From assembly GCA_030141605.1 (NCBI GenBank), contig JAQGDQ010000248.1, forward strand, positions 62,001 through 126,000: a DNA stretch of 64,000 bases. Direction: 5' to 3'. Position 1 is the first letter of the stretch. Every line of letters begins with the position of its first letter. Both the position numbers and the translations under genes were made by a program. The notes below the pieces were generated by a model, which searched no databases, was not told the DNA's origin, and saw nothing but the letters and a program-made list of their open reading frames with translations. Below, piece after piece: positions 14,001 through 54,420 of the stretch. The stretch comes from Tubiluchus corallicola. Its lineage: Eukaryota; Priapulida; Priapulimorpha; Priapulimorphida; Tubiluchidae.

Positions 14001-16915
14001 CTTTTGATAGTGATGAGGTGACATGAGTCGAACTGTTCTCGCAAACTGCGTTCATAATGAAGTTTAATAAACAATAAATATATCAAAAACTTTATCAATT
14101 TTGGTATGTCGGTCCAGTACGAGCTTCGTCAAGTAGTGCCGAAGCCCAGGAGAAAATGGCGGTTATGATTCAATTGTCAATGCAGAGTTGTGAATAAAAA
14201 AACACAGTTTAATTTTGATTTTTGTGATCGTTAATGCTCTTTGAGTGTTCTGCAAAATTATGGAAACTGTCACACATTTAAATAAACTTTCCTGAATTGT
14301 GAAACTAATTGTTCCATTCCTTGAATTAACAACTAATTGTCCCTTATCTTGAATTAACAACTAATTGTCCTTAATCTTGAATCAATTTTAGGTCGGCTAA
14401 TTAATGGTGTTCTGCCCAGACGTAGTCTTTATTTTGGTACCCCATGTGTCGCTGCTTTTGCCCAAGATATCCAAGTAACTGCTGCATTCACGCATGAGGT
14501 TGCCACACCGTCATGAACCAAAGTCAGGCGTCAAGAGCTAGGAAGCTCCCCCAGTGGAACCCGGGAGGGGGAGCACCAGTTTTTATAAGTTTTTTCAAAA
14601 ACTAAAATCAAGAAATTCAAACTAAAAAGTAGTGAAAAATCTTGATTTTAGACTCCAAAATGCCCTAAATGTCTAAAACTTACAAAAGTGCAAGCAGTGT
14701 ACATCATTTTCTGTAGTTTCTTCCCTGTCACATTACTCACATTTTTTAGGCTTCTGGGATGGGATCAGCTTAGCAATTAAATTATTAAGCACTTTATGTG
14801 CTGTGAATTAAAGCTAAAGCAGGCCTAATCAGAAGTGGCGGCAACCCTATTCACACGTGATACATTATAATGCCTTATGTGAACTTAATTAGCTTTCGAA
14901 TTGTTGCTTTGTGCAGGTGGATGCTATCAAGGTGCATCCTGACTATGCGAAAAACGAGACCAGAAGTTTTAAAAATGACATTGGCCTCATTAGAATGAAC
15001 AGTCCCATCGAGTTTGATAAAGACGTTCAACCTACGTTACTACCACGTTGTCATGAGAATCACTACAGTAATGAAACAGTTGTAATAGCAGGATGGGGCA
15101 CTCGAGATCCAGGTAATTTACAGGTTAATGAAAGAAGAAAAGAATATTTCGACTATATGGGATAGCTAGCTTTGACTGCTTGTTGTCAGTAGTCGCCATT
15201 TATGCATGAAATAGTCCCCCCCATTTAAGGATAACTTTAATTTGTGTCACAGGAAGCCGAAAAAAATGTTAACTTTTCCCTCATTTTTGTTGCTTTTCAC
15301 AAATTTATGTTCGTTCCATAAATGCAATATTAGGAACGTGTCTGGAATTGCAAAAGTTATAGTTATGCATAATTTAGAATGTTTGGTGTAGTACGTTCGT
15401 TTAATTTTTTGGAAGGCCTGCTGATTTGTGATTAATGGATAAAATATTTCATCAGATTTTTATCAAAAAAGTTGTGCCAGAACATCTTTTGCTTTAACAA
15501 ACGATTTTTGTCGCATTTTTTGAACGTCTTGCAAAGTTGCACAATTTATGATACAGAATTAGGCTGTACGAATCAAAAATCTCACCTTTGAGAAATAATA
15601 ATTTGTATTTAATTCTTAGATAAAAACTCACATTGCTCTTTACGTAGCCACAAACAGCTAGCCCGTAAAATATTTTAAAATAATTAACGAGTCTGTTCGT
15701 TTAAAACAATTAAAGCTATTTACGAGTTTATTCTGATCTTCAGTCCTAACGAGCTGCCGCCTGCCGGTCGTGTGCCAACTCATCTACTGCCTTGGGGAAA
15801 AAGGAAATAAGGAACCAACACAGCTAACTGACGCTTGTAATAACTGACTTTCCTATTTATATATATATATGGTTCTTTTTTCAAAGTTAGATTTGGATGA
15901 TACGCCAAAGAACTTACAAAAGGTGACATTGTCAATTAGCACTTTGGGGGACTGTCAATACTATGATGAGATTTTCACAATTTGCGCATATAAGCCAGGA
16001 CGGAGCGCTTGTTTTGTAAGTGTAGTAAAACTACTTTATTGAAAGAGTATTAATGGCAGCTAGCCCTATATAAATACTTAACTGCAAGGTTATAAGCAAA
16101 TACAACAATGTTCAAGAAAATGCATTTATTAAAAATAAATAAAATTGACATTTAAACTGTTTAACGTAAGACGAATGTCAAAAAAGCTTTATACTCTGAA
16201 AAAGCTGATATCCTGGTTATAGACAGAAAACGAAAACGTCTAAGATGGTTTAAAGTGAGCATCATCGAGTGAATCAACTTTTTTCATTGGAGGAGGTTTA
16301 ACCCATTTCGGCACTTTTTCATGAAAATGACGTAAGACGAAGCAATGTCTAATCTAGATATGTTATTGCAGAAATTTTCAAATTCTTTTAGCCTATAACT
16401 AGGCAATTATAGAATGTTTTGAGATTTTGTTCATTACTACGTGACATTTGAAATTATATGCTTATATATTATACATCTATAATAGAGTATTATTCGTTTA
16501 AACCAATAAAGAAAGGCTTGTTTGGCAAAATCGTGCAGCACAAATGAACTATTTCACAATGACGTGAAGTTTGGCAATAACGTAGCTTATTTATTGTGTT
16601 TTATTACATTTTGTGCATTCACAGGGTGACTCAGGTGGTCCATTGATACTGAAAGCAACAGGAGAACAAATTGGAGTTATTGTTGGAGACAGATTGACTA
16701 ATGTTGCCAAGGCTAGTTGCAATATTGGCACTCTATGTGTAAAAGTTTCTTATTATCTAGACTGGATTGAGGACGAACAGTTTTATTATGAAAGTTCAAG
16801 GGTTAGGCCAAGTCTGTATGGTACAGCTTCAAAATGTTACCTGACTTTATTTACAATAATTACCGTTGTTGCATCTGTACGTTTCGGTTTGTGGGCAGGT
16901 ACAGAGTTAAAGTAA
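11013..16915 (+). CDS. Chymotrypsin-fold serine protease, copy B (complete)
   Basis: Seven exons join in frame to 337 codons: 11013-11184, 11324-11391, 12047-12135, 12915-12987, 14917-15112, 15891-16015 and 16625-16915. The start at 11013 opens a signal peptide (MAHNIVTVFVLY...). A zymogen activation site SR/IIGGEDV follows (cut after residue 65). The triad is His106 (TAAHC), Asp155 (NDIGL) and Ser244 (GDSGGP). The residue six before the Ser, equivalent to chymotrypsin 189, is Ser, in the motif GRSACF. The equivalent of 226 is Thr. This is unlike trypsin (Asp189) and points to a chymotrypsin- or elastase-like pocket. Residues about 312-332 are hydrophobic, then AGTELK ends the protein, so a C-terminal TM or GPI anchor is likely. 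Specificity is inferred, not shown. Confidence 0.95.
12205..12246 (+). other. Decayed partial copy of the His-exon 3' end (copy B intron)
   Basis: This is the same relic as at 309-350. Its presence in both copies shows that it predates the duplication of the protease gene. Confidence 0.6.
12387..12810 (+). repeat. Dispersed repeat family 1, fragment in protease B intron
   Basis: The duplicated counterpart of 482-905. Over the 82-codon open frame I see essentially one base difference between the two copies. Confidence 0.65.
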
Positions 16916-17514
16916 AGCTATTCCACATATAAATTTGGCTATGTAAATTTATGTTGCAATAATTGCAATGTTCACTGGTAAATCTGTGTTTTCAAAATCT
17001 CTTCAAAATAGTTCTAAATCATCCATTGAGGTATGTGTGTACCTTGATTATCGTACTCCCGTTTGTATTACCAGAATTTCCAAACAAACAATGAGTGCGT
17101 TCAATAACAAATTTACTGTTAACCTTACTACCAGTGATATAACCGCTTTATTTTTTAATTAAAAGGAGACATACAGATGTATTTTTCATATTTAAATTCA
17201 TTGTATCCTGATGAGCCTGTATCCCAAGAAGAAATTGATGGCTTTTTTTATTGTGTTTGGAGGTCTAAGAAGCGGTATTTTAATAACTACCTTCTTCGTT
17301 CAGGAAGCCAATTAATGTTGAAGTAAAAAAGAAATGAAAATAAGTGATGTACAATCCTTGAAACGATATTTCCAATGGCAGGGCAGAAGTACCGATCAAG
17401 CGAAAGATCTCAATATACAGTTTTGACGGAACATCATATAAAAAACGTCCTCGTGGGTATGGGTGAGGCCTAGGAGGGAAATGTATAACTCCATAAAGAG
17501 GAGAGATAGGGCTA

Positions 17515-17572
17515 CACAAGACAAGACAAGGCAAGACAAGGCAAGGCAAGGCAAGGCAATGCAAGGCAAGGC
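17515..17572. repeat. GGCAA/GACAA pentamer minisatellite
   Basis: About ten pentamers of the GACAA/GGCAA type start exactly where homology between copy A and copy B ends, so this may mark the duplication breakpoint. Confidence 0.75.
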
Positions 17573-18634
17573 CTAAGACTTTTGAATTTACACACATAAT
17601 ACTATAGAATAATTCTTTAAGATTATAAACACTATATTGAGAGGGGGTAGTGAAAGACCATGAAGTCACCTTCATACTAATTTGGTTAATCGAGTGACAC
17701 TATTAGCAGCTTGTTGCGAGACATAATTATGTAATAAATATAAGTATTATATATTTATAATAAAATTGTGTTAGTAACTAAAGAAAGATGTTTTTGTTAA
17801 CTTTAATTTAATTAAAATTACTTGAAGCCTTTTTAGTGTATGTAAAGTAACGGATAAACCAAAATGAAAATAACTTACACAATTATAATAGACATAACAC
17901 AGTAGTACAAGACTTTAACAGTTGACAAACTGGCAATGCAAACAGGTCATAAATCAATCAATCTCAGTTTCACAAATCACAAACAACTACATGATAATGA
18001 TTATAAATCTAGTTATATATTTATTATTACACACAGCGTTATTATTTTTAAAACTGAATTTTCGTTATAGACTAACAGTAATATATTAAACTAACGGTTA
18101 ACATAGCATATTAAAATAAGGATTTTGTAAGCTGTTAAGATAAGAAAAGAAGTCATGCAATAAGGCATCATTTAAGTAAATTATACTATGTTGATCCCAC
18201 ATCTTTAATACAATATGCTGCAAGAAAAAAACTGGGAAATGTACGGCAACATTAGAAAGTTTGAGATGTCTAGTCCTGGATTGACAAAAGTGTGCTGTTG
18301 AGTTATTCTTTTACAACGCAGCCCGGAATTAGTAAAATACTTTTAGTTCAGTGAATACTGCGATTCTATTTTCAAGTATATTGATTTTTGTTTTTGTTGC
18401 TAGTATGACATGACTTCACAATGTAATGCAATTCTTATTCTAAAAACATGTTTTCAGCCACCTAAATGCTGATTATTTTTAGAGAAAAGAATTAATATGC
18501 TGAGATCATCAAAATAAAGATTTTGTGAATGCGAAGCTAATTTAATTTTTAACAAATTTCTACTACAATCAAATTAGTATAAATTTTTGCTCCAACGAAA
18601 TAGTGTCACAAAACACCACCAATAATACGTTTAC
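17573..18634. other. AT-rich stretch, nothing recognised
   Basis: I looked here for downstream exons of the minus-strand exon at 18635-18908 and found none that I can support. Confidence 0.5.
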
Positions 18635-18908
18635 CTACACTCAAACATCGTGTCGTTCTGTTCATTGTTCCTGGAACTAACTGACTTGACACTGAATCAA
18701 GCTCGTGTGTCGTAACGAGTGATTTTGATCCAAGGTATTCGATGCAATCATCGTGATCTTTGTGACTGTGGTCATTACGAAACTTTGGTATTTTACCTTT
18801 ATTACTTGCATAGCCACTGTTTGTTCTGTTGTGAAAATGAACGACGGTAAAGAATGACAACAAAGAAGCAAGAACGATAGTTTTTGTAACACGATTTGCT
18901 TTAGACAT
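18635..18908 (-). CDS. Orphan first exon of a possible type II membrane protein
   Basis: The frame opens with MSKANRVTKTIVLASLL and runs 91 codons to a donor (GTAG/GTAAAC). Near its start is a hydrophobic segment (IVLASLLSFFTVVHF) preceded by basic residues, as in signal-anchored Golgi enzymes such as sulfotransferases and glycosyltransferases. After it come a His/Asp-rich stretch and one N-glycosylation sequon (NRT). An in-frame ATG at 18977 would add 23 residues. Downstream exons were not found; the gene could continue toward the protease duplication or be broken. The enzyme class is a guess. Confidence 0.35.
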
Positions 18909-20089
18909 CACGGAATCAAAGTAACAGTATGAGCTTTCTTTCACTTCATCGCCATAAACTCCACTACGCGAGCACACCAGTAAAAGTCACACACCAATTT
19001 AGCAAAGCGTTTGACTGGCTATTGCCCTTCTTACCCTTCGACACTTAGGGCGTGTGGAAAATGGCGAACGGAATTGCTGACAGATAATTTGAAAAAGTCA
19101 AAAAATTTCCGATTTTTTTTCGCAAAAACCTATGCAGCAAGAAAAATCATTTCACACAACATTGTATGGTCAGTTGAGAGATAATATACGGAGAAATTAT
19201 ACCGTTAAGCTAGGGACACTCGCTAAGTTATTAGCATTGCTGCAGGCCTCGATTACAAAAAAAGGGTTGTTAACCCTGTTTAACTTCTTATAAGTCTCTT
19301 ATGTACAAAATACAATAAATAATATTAGTTAAGGTATTATCAAATCTGCAAAATATATATTCAGTATACTTTTCAGTACATATATCAGTACCCTGGAGAG
19401 TTTTAACACAAAATTACACGAAACCTGATAAAAAAATATAAAATTTATATCATAGACATCAAAATTAATCAAATTTTTACAACAAAATCCCGCAATACTG
19501 CATTTATAAAAAGATTTATTTATAATGATGATATTTTGAGAACTCACTGTAATGAGGTTCTTTGCTTCAGATCTGACAGTGAGAATTAGTGGGTTCTCGT
19601 AACGTCTTAATTTTTACAGACGTTTTCTTGTGGGATTTTGGGTAAAACCGTTTACGTCTAGTAATTAATCACCACTGTTCGCCAGGTATGAAAGTTCTAA
19701 CAAACGAGCGTTCTAACGAAGTAATAACAGTTGGCTAAAACTTGCCTATAGGCTAAGCTGAGGTTGTTCCTCTTTGCTCCCTTTGCTTCCGACTCACTCG
19801 CCCACTTTTACGGTTCCAGATGGCAATGGCCACTTACAACCACACTTGCGATATCAGAACCAATCACATATCACTTCCAATACTGCAACAAAAACAATAA
19901 AAAAAATATTTTTAATCTTACGTCAGCTAGGTATTGAGTTTTGTAAATAGCCAAGCTAACACAATAGAAAGTAATCCCTGGAAGTAAACTACGAAATGAA
20001 AGTTATCGTAAGCTGCTAGTACCTATTAGGTGCCATTCATCGCATATATTAATTCTGCTGGTATTGTTATATATATATATATATTGAGC
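18909..20089. other. Intergenic stretch, nothing recognised
   Basis: No exon, RNA gene or clear repeat was identified in this segment. A short (TA)n tract starts at its right end. Confidence 0.5.
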
Positions 20090-20469
20090 TGGTATTGTTA
20101 TATATATATGATATGTATATAAGATTCGAGGCTACAGCTTGGACGACGGCACCATTTGCGGCGATCTATACATCAAACGAAAGGTCTCTATCTAGTGTCG
20201 TGCCATTGATGGTTTATTTTTCGAACCGGGCCTACCGGGAAAAACCTCCAAAAGTGGCCATCTTTCAAAACTTATACGTCTAACTTCTGGAGAACGGGAA
20301 TGGGTCATGGGTGGTGCTGGCTATGGATAGATAGCCCGTTCAACGGTGGGTGTAGCTGCTGTAGCAGGTGTATTTAGAATTCGCGAGAGGGCCACGGTGT
20401 CCCGTAACGGGAGTTTTCCCGGACGCAAAGCCATTGTTGTGACGTCATCCATTATACTCTGCCTATAAC

Positions 20470-20600
20470 TTTAATTCAGTAAAAGCTGCTGCTGCTGGCT
20501 TTGCGTTATAAATGGGGACTGTGTAGAATGTTCGCGTATTATTGATTATAAGTGTATTTATAAGCAAATTTTTTGCGGGGCCTTTGCTAGTCTATATATT
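20470..20600 (+). repeat. Inverted repeat, left arm
   Basis: Reads TTCAGTAAAAGCTGCTGCTG at the start and TTCGCGTATTATTGATTATA later, ending TTTGCGGGGCCTTTGCTAG. The reverse complement occurs at 21770-21905. The arms are about 130 bases and are separated by about 1.17 kb that contains the (TA)n and (CT)n tracts. Confidence 0.8.
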
Positions 20601-20638
20601 AACTTCGCTGGTATATATATATATATATATATACTCCT

Positions 20639-20893
<255 letters not shown>

Positions 20894-21769
20894 TTCCTTC
20901 ACATTGAGCTTTTGACCTGTCTTTTGTTCTTTCGTATGAGTGTTTTCAGATTTAAAAGCGACCCGGCATTAATGTAAAAACATTTGAAGAATTTTAATAA
21001 TAAAAGGAAATCAGTAATTTACAATTTTTGCCCCTTTCAAATCTACTCATCATCTTTCGTTTTTTGCAACATCGTGCTACTGTATAGCATTGAAAATGTT
21101 GATGTAGTATGTGGTAAAAAACTGGGCTCTGGACGTTGCATTTATCAAGTGCTTGTGTATTTTAGACAGCGTACTTAAAAATCTATAGTGAAGGATTTGT
21201 TTTTTCAAAATTTATTTGTACACAATGCAACAAATTATCAATTCAGTACCATGAATAAGGACAAAAAGCAATGTCGATATCGACAAAAGTCAGTCAATAT
21301 TGGTAACAGTGAAAACTTCTACATGGGTCAAAGACTTTACACGGCAATTCGTTTGCATTGATTTCATAAGTACTGTTTACAAGCTCGCAGTCAAATGAAA
21401 CAGATCCAAATGAACATCAGTTAGCACCAAGTGCAATCAAATGTTTTAGTTACTTAGAAACTAGGTCGCATGTTTGCCGGTTTAACCAGATTTTTTTCCT
21501 GTATCATTCGTTACTTAAAACAAAACTCTGACAAAGTTTTGATAAAGGTGTCAAACATTAAACAGCAGCTATTCGCATTAATGAAAAGGCACCGTGGCTT
21601 ACCTTTTTTTCTATTTGTAGTAAACACAGAATATACCAAGTTCCTAATTTCCAAATGTAATAATTTTTATTAAAACAAAGGTAATAATAATCATAAGAAA
21701 TTTTAGCAATAGAAGCGTTTAAAAGCAAAACATGAATGCAGAAAATATCTATTTGCCGCATTAATTTTA

Positions 21770-21905
21770 ACTAGCAAAGGCCCCGCAAAAAAAATTTGCG
21801 TATAAATACACGTATAATCAAAAATACGCGAACATTCTATCTAGTGTTTGTTTACTTGCCTAACAAAAACCCAGCAGCAGCAGCTTTTACTGGATTAAAC
21901 TGAAT
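21770..21905 (-). repeat. Inverted repeat, right arm
   Basis: The reverse-complement partner of 20470-20600. It runs into the lectin exon: its TTTTACTG-ATTAAA end is the first coding part of that exon. A third, partial copy is at 51165-51235. Confidence 0.8.
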
Positions 21906-22046
21906 TTTACTTCTTGGGACGTAGCAGATGGGCAACCGGATAATTACGGCGATGGCGAAAGCTGCGCCATCCTGCGGGCAAATGGGAACACGTGGAATGA
22001 CTTCTCGTGTGATACAGCAAAATTTCCATATATTTGTGAATCCTAG
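21884..22046 (+). CDS. C-type lectin domain, C-terminal exon
   Basis: After an AG acceptor inside a CAG run, the frame reads YWIKLNFTSWDVADG, then GQPDN, ESCAIL, NTWND, and ends FPYICES with a TAG stop at 22044. These are the hallmarks of the second half of a C-type lectin domain: the QPD triplet of the long loop (galactose-type Ca site in well-studied members), the WND Ca-binding motif and the last disulfide cysteines. A polyadenylation signal AATAAA follows at 22200-22205. The region between YWI and QPDN is shorter than usual. Upstream exons (signal peptide, first half of the domain) were not found, so this may be the end of a real gene or a stranded exon carried by the inverted repeat. Confidence 0.72.
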
Positions 22047-22199
22047 GCGACAAGCTAGATTACTTATCACGGAAATCCGAATTTTTGTCCTTTTTTAAGT
22101 CGTTGACCTCCGTTCTTGAAAAAGAAAAAAATCGAATGGATATAGGCTAATATTAAACATGTTTGTATACTGTTGTTACTGATTTGTATACTGATTATT

Positions 22200-22205
22200 A
22201 ATAAA
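22200..22205 (+). terminator. Polyadenylation signal of the lectin exon
   Basis: AATAAA lies about 155 bases after the lectin stop codon. Confidence 0.45.
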
Positions 22206-22320
22206 CGAAACTTAGTGTGGATTTTACTGGTATTTGATGACAATTTCTACGCATTAGTACATGTTCGTATGTAGCAAGTTTGCAATTCTTGTATATCACT
22301 GGCAGGTGCTTATACACGAC

Positions 22321-22442
22321 TACGGCGTTGAAAATACCGGTTGTTCAAATTACGTTGATGACACCGGTTCTCGTCTGATCACCGAAGTAAAGTAATGTCG
22401 AGGCGGGTTAGTACTTGGATGGGTGACCACTGGGAAAACCAG
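22321..22442 (+). pseudogene. 5S rRNA pseudogene / 5S-derived repeat
   Basis: The 3' two thirds match animal 5S rRNA: CTCGTCTGATCACCGAAG, GGTTAGTACTTGGATGGG and TGACCACTGGGAAAACCAGG. The 5' third (GACTACGGC, then unrelated bases) is scrambled, and the internal A box is mutated. It runs straight into a tetranucleotide microsatellite. Confidence 0.8.
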
Positions 22443-22448
22443 GAAAAC

Positions 22449-22588
22449 TAGTAAGTAGGTAAGTAAGTAGGTAAGTAAGTAGGTAAGTAAGTAGGTAAGT
22501 AAGTAGGTAAGTAAGTAGGTAAGTAAGTAGGTAAGTAAGTAGGTAAGTAAGTAGGTAAGTAAGTAGGTAAGTAAGTAAGTAAGTAAGA
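22449..22588. repeat. (GTAAGTAAGTAG)n 12-mer microsatellite
   Basis: About ten 12-base units made of two GTAA and one GTAG. It starts right after the 5S relic. Confidence 0.95.
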
Positions 22589-22951
22589 ATCATCAGTGAT
22601 TACATTGTGTTCTTTATAGTGTCGGCGTTTAAATCAGACGCAACAAAATCTCTCCATTCTGGACTACTTCATTCCGTCACAACCAGCACATTTGAATACA
22701 AGTTTTACAAGCATTTTCCGACTACGCAGAACAATTAATTTAATAGGACAGTCAACATGAGAACCTGCGTCATTTGCTAAAAAAAACATGTCTGGAAATA
22801 CTAATTACAGCCAAGAATATTATTTCGTCTGACATAGGTTTAGAAAATTAATCATGTATAGACGATATGTGAATGGACTAAGTGAATTAATTATGGTTAT
22901 TCGGCTAGTTTCAGTAAAAGCAAGGCTTCAAGTTTGCACCTTAATTACTAT

Positions 22952-23010
22952 CATGTTCGTCTGGCTGAGTTTTGTTAACTGCAATAATCGCAGTACGTCC
23001 TTTCACAATC
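22952..23010 (+). repeat. Short direct repeat, copy 1
   Basis: Resembles 24152-24215: TCATGTTCGTCT, GAGTTTTGTTAACTG, GCAGTACGTCCTTTCACAA. The partner differs at several positions. Confidence 0.55.
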
Positions 23011-25181
23011 GTCGGTTCATCACATTTAAGTCGCGTTTTATAATTCTACAGCGTATAATTACAGTCTGTAGTGTAAGCCATTCATTCAGTCATTCATTTA
23101 GTGTGACGTTAATTGTTATTGCTACATTTATTGAAAATCGAATCGACTAGGATTCGATTGGTGACGAGTAAGAAAGACAAAGAAGAAAGTCGCAGGAAAA
23201 AGTCACAATTAATTTATGGTGGTCGGAAGAAAGTCTCAATTTTGCCTAGGAAAGAAGTTCAGCTAATCAAACAAAAATGTTCCAGTCAATCACAATTTAT
23301 TTAAGTGCCATAAACAATTAAAGTAATAAAACAGATACTATTTTAAACCACTGATTAACTGGCAATACATGTCTTGTTTGACCATTTTTTATTACAGACA
23401 CTAAAATCTGTGCTTCTAGCCACAAAGCTGATTTTAATAATTTCGGCATTGTGACCAAAGCTACAAATAACTGGGACTTATTAATAAAAGAATGTTTATC
23501 TATGTACCCTAATAAGCCTTCTCTTAATGTACGAAGCAGTTCAATTCCTTTAACTTTGTTTTGAAAGACTTAGCTGTTTGTTACTGTAGCAATTTATTTT
23601 CCTCATGCCTGCTTAATCATTACCTATATGGCTTTTGTGAATACATACTTAGTGCATAAGTTACTGTATCAATTTCTTTACTGGTCTGCTTATTCACTGT
23701 CTATTTGGGTTCTGTTAACTACTTAATTAGTGCAGAATAGGCTCTGCCTTTTTCTTTATAAACTGGTTGTGTGTTTGTAAATTTGCCACTGATGATGACA
23801 GCAGCAATCTGCCGAAAGGTTTGGCACGATTTTAACTTAACTTTGTAAAGTAAAAGTTTTAATAAAGTTGTATTGACAAATTTTTTATATATGATGGCAT
23901 TTACATGATTGTGAAAAAAATCATGTTCAACATCTTAGGATTAGTGTTAGGGTTGGTATTAGGGTTAGGATTATGTGTTCCTGTGACTTTTTCTGTCACA
24001 TTTACTAATGACTTTTTACCTGGATTCGTTGATTATGGCCGCTAGATTGTTTTCCTAAAAAATAATCTGAAACTGTTTCAGAAATCAATTGTAGGCTTGC
24101 ATGTTGTTATATAACATTATATATTAAACGAACATTAATTTGGAAAAAAACTCATGTTCATCTCCCTGAGTTTTGTTAACTGTAGTAAGCGCAGTTCGTC
24201 CTTTCACAACCACTCACACTCATTCTTTAGCGGATGCATTTGTAGTTCAGTAATAAAAAGGTTGTATAGTATTATACAAGGCGAATGAGGGTGCTCTAGC
24301 AAAGCACTCCTCTAAAGCCTGTTGCAATTATTAACACTGCGCGACTGCACCAGCCTCATCGTCATCGTCACTACTGTCATCATCGTTAGCGCTGCCACCA
24401 GCATCCATCATTCCACTCAACCGGAACCCTTCCACATAAATTATATTTAAACAGCTCAAGCATTTCGAATGACATAATGGCAATAAAACGTCACTGAATA
24501 AAGCAGTGGCATTCACGAAAGCAGCAACAGCAACAGCAGTGGTGACGCTGATGAAAGCAGTACGACCAGAAGCAGCAGCAGTAGCAGCAACAGGTTGATG
24601 CTGAAAAAAGCAGCAGCAACAACAAGAGTGATAACAGTTTGTGACGACGATAAACGAACAATGAAAACGACGACGACGATTAATATGACAATGATTAAAC
24701 AAATAATAAGGCACAATAAAACAGGCTTGGCAAGAGGCTAACAGCATTGTGTATTTCGTATCTGATTTTTTGCTAAAAACTAATTAAGTTGAATACAAAA
24801 TATATACAACTGAATATATATATTTATTTATTTATTCTCCCTACAAATATTTATATGCGTTACAGTTTTTAAAATTAATGTTATTCATTTTTCTTTCTTC
24901 CTTCTATCCTTTCATTCATTCATTCATTCATTCATTCTTTCTTCCTTTCTTTTTTTCTTTTCTTTCGATGTTTCTTCCTTTCTTTTGTTCTTTCTTCCTT
25001 TCTTTCTTTCTCTCATTATTACCTAGTCACTAAAAGAACATGCACTCATTATTCATCGTCCAATAAAAAGAATTGAATTCAACCTAACCAGAATTACATT
25101 CTTATAATCTTACATACTTTCTTTAGCCTATTCTCGACTTACTGCTACCTTATTTTTCATAGCAAGTTAGGTAAATGGTTA
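23011..25181. other. Gene-free stretch downstream of the receptor gene
   Basis: Holds a CAG/CAR-rich patch (24515-24640), a degenerate run of TTAGGG-like units (23936-23972) and a TTTC/ATTC pyrimidine tract (24890-25015). The 138-codon minus frame across the CAG patch is low complexity and not called a gene. Confidence 0.55.
24152..24215 (+). repeat. Short direct repeat, copy 2
   Basis: The partner of 22952-23010: TCATGTTCATCTCCC, GAGTTTTGTTAACTG, GCAGTTCGTCCTTTCACAA. Confidence 0.55.
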
Positions 25182-53334
<28,153 letters not shown>

Positions 53335-54094
53335 TTTTGTTTTATGAAACAATATGAGATGTATTTCTAGTATCCTGGCCTAATAATTTTTAGGCACTGA
53401 ACTATTTCTAATATTTCAACTGTTTTAGTTAAATGCTGAATTACACTAATCCTTTTTCATAGCTGTAAAATTAAGAAACGTAAGTCCCTTAATTCAGAGC
53501 TCGATAGTAGTGGGCCTAGATGACGCCGAGAGATCAGTTGCTCTGATTTGAATGATGCTATAGTTGGCCTTGTTGAAGTATAAGCTCTCTTTTGCCACTT
53601 CCGGTAAATAGGCGCGCATGTCATTCGCGCTGCTGTGTCTGGCCGTTTTTCATAATTATAAGGCCTATATCTCTGATTACACGACAGGGCTAGTCTTTAG
53701 CTATCTAGAATTTGCATAATTTTTTTATGTCTGAATTAAAATTAGTACGATCCCAGTTCAAGGGATTCTCCAGAATCAAACCAACTAGTGTGATTTTTGC
53801 AAATAATTTTACTAGAGATATGTTTTTAGTTGCTATGTTAGATGTAAAAAGTCGCTTCTCTGCATAACAGCAAGCCCTTTTAAGTCTAAGATTCGCCATT
53901 ATCTTGTCCATCAAACCCAACAGTAGACCATCAACGTTGATACTCAAAAATGTAAAATATTTGTAAAACTTCTAAAACAACAGTAGCAAAAACCTGTGAC
54001 GTCAAAATTACTTTGCAACTTATAAGGAAAAGCCGGTGTGTTTCAACACGATATTTTTTTCTAATGATATATGTTCATTTGAAGTTAGCCATAA

Positions 54095-54420
54095 ATATTC
54101 ATTCATTCATTCATTTGTTCGCTCGTACGTTCGTTCGCGTGTTCGTTCATTCAGTCCTTCATTTATTCATTTATTCATTTATTCATTTATTCATTCATTC
54201 ATTCATTCATTCATTCATTCATTCATTCACCCATTCATTCGTTAATTGATTAATTAATTCATTCGTTCGTTCATTCATTCGTTCATTCATCCATGTATTC
54301 ATTCATCCAATCTATTCATTCATTCATTCACTCGTTCGTTCGTTCATTCATTATTCATTCATTTATTCATTTGCTCATTGGTTTAGTTATTTGTTTGATC
54401 GTTCTTTCATTCACTCTTTA
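54095..54420. repeat. (ATTC)n microsatellite with variants
   Basis: An imperfect ATTC/GTTC array; the open frames in it are repeat artefacts. Confidence 0.93.

Larger units (their letters stand above)
11897..17517. repeat. Direct tandem duplication, copy B
   Basis: This is the partner of 1-5430. Its left boundary may lie further left, because copy A is cut by the window edge. Introns are nearly as similar as exons, which argues for a young duplication or gene conversion. Confidence 0.93.

Noticed and set aside
23936-23972. TTAGGG-like units suggesting an interstitial telomere
   Set aside because: Only a few irregular units; chance or an old relic is enough to explain them.
24331-24747. 138-codon minus frame over CAG-rich DNA
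   Set aside because: Low complexity, driven by trinucleotide runs.
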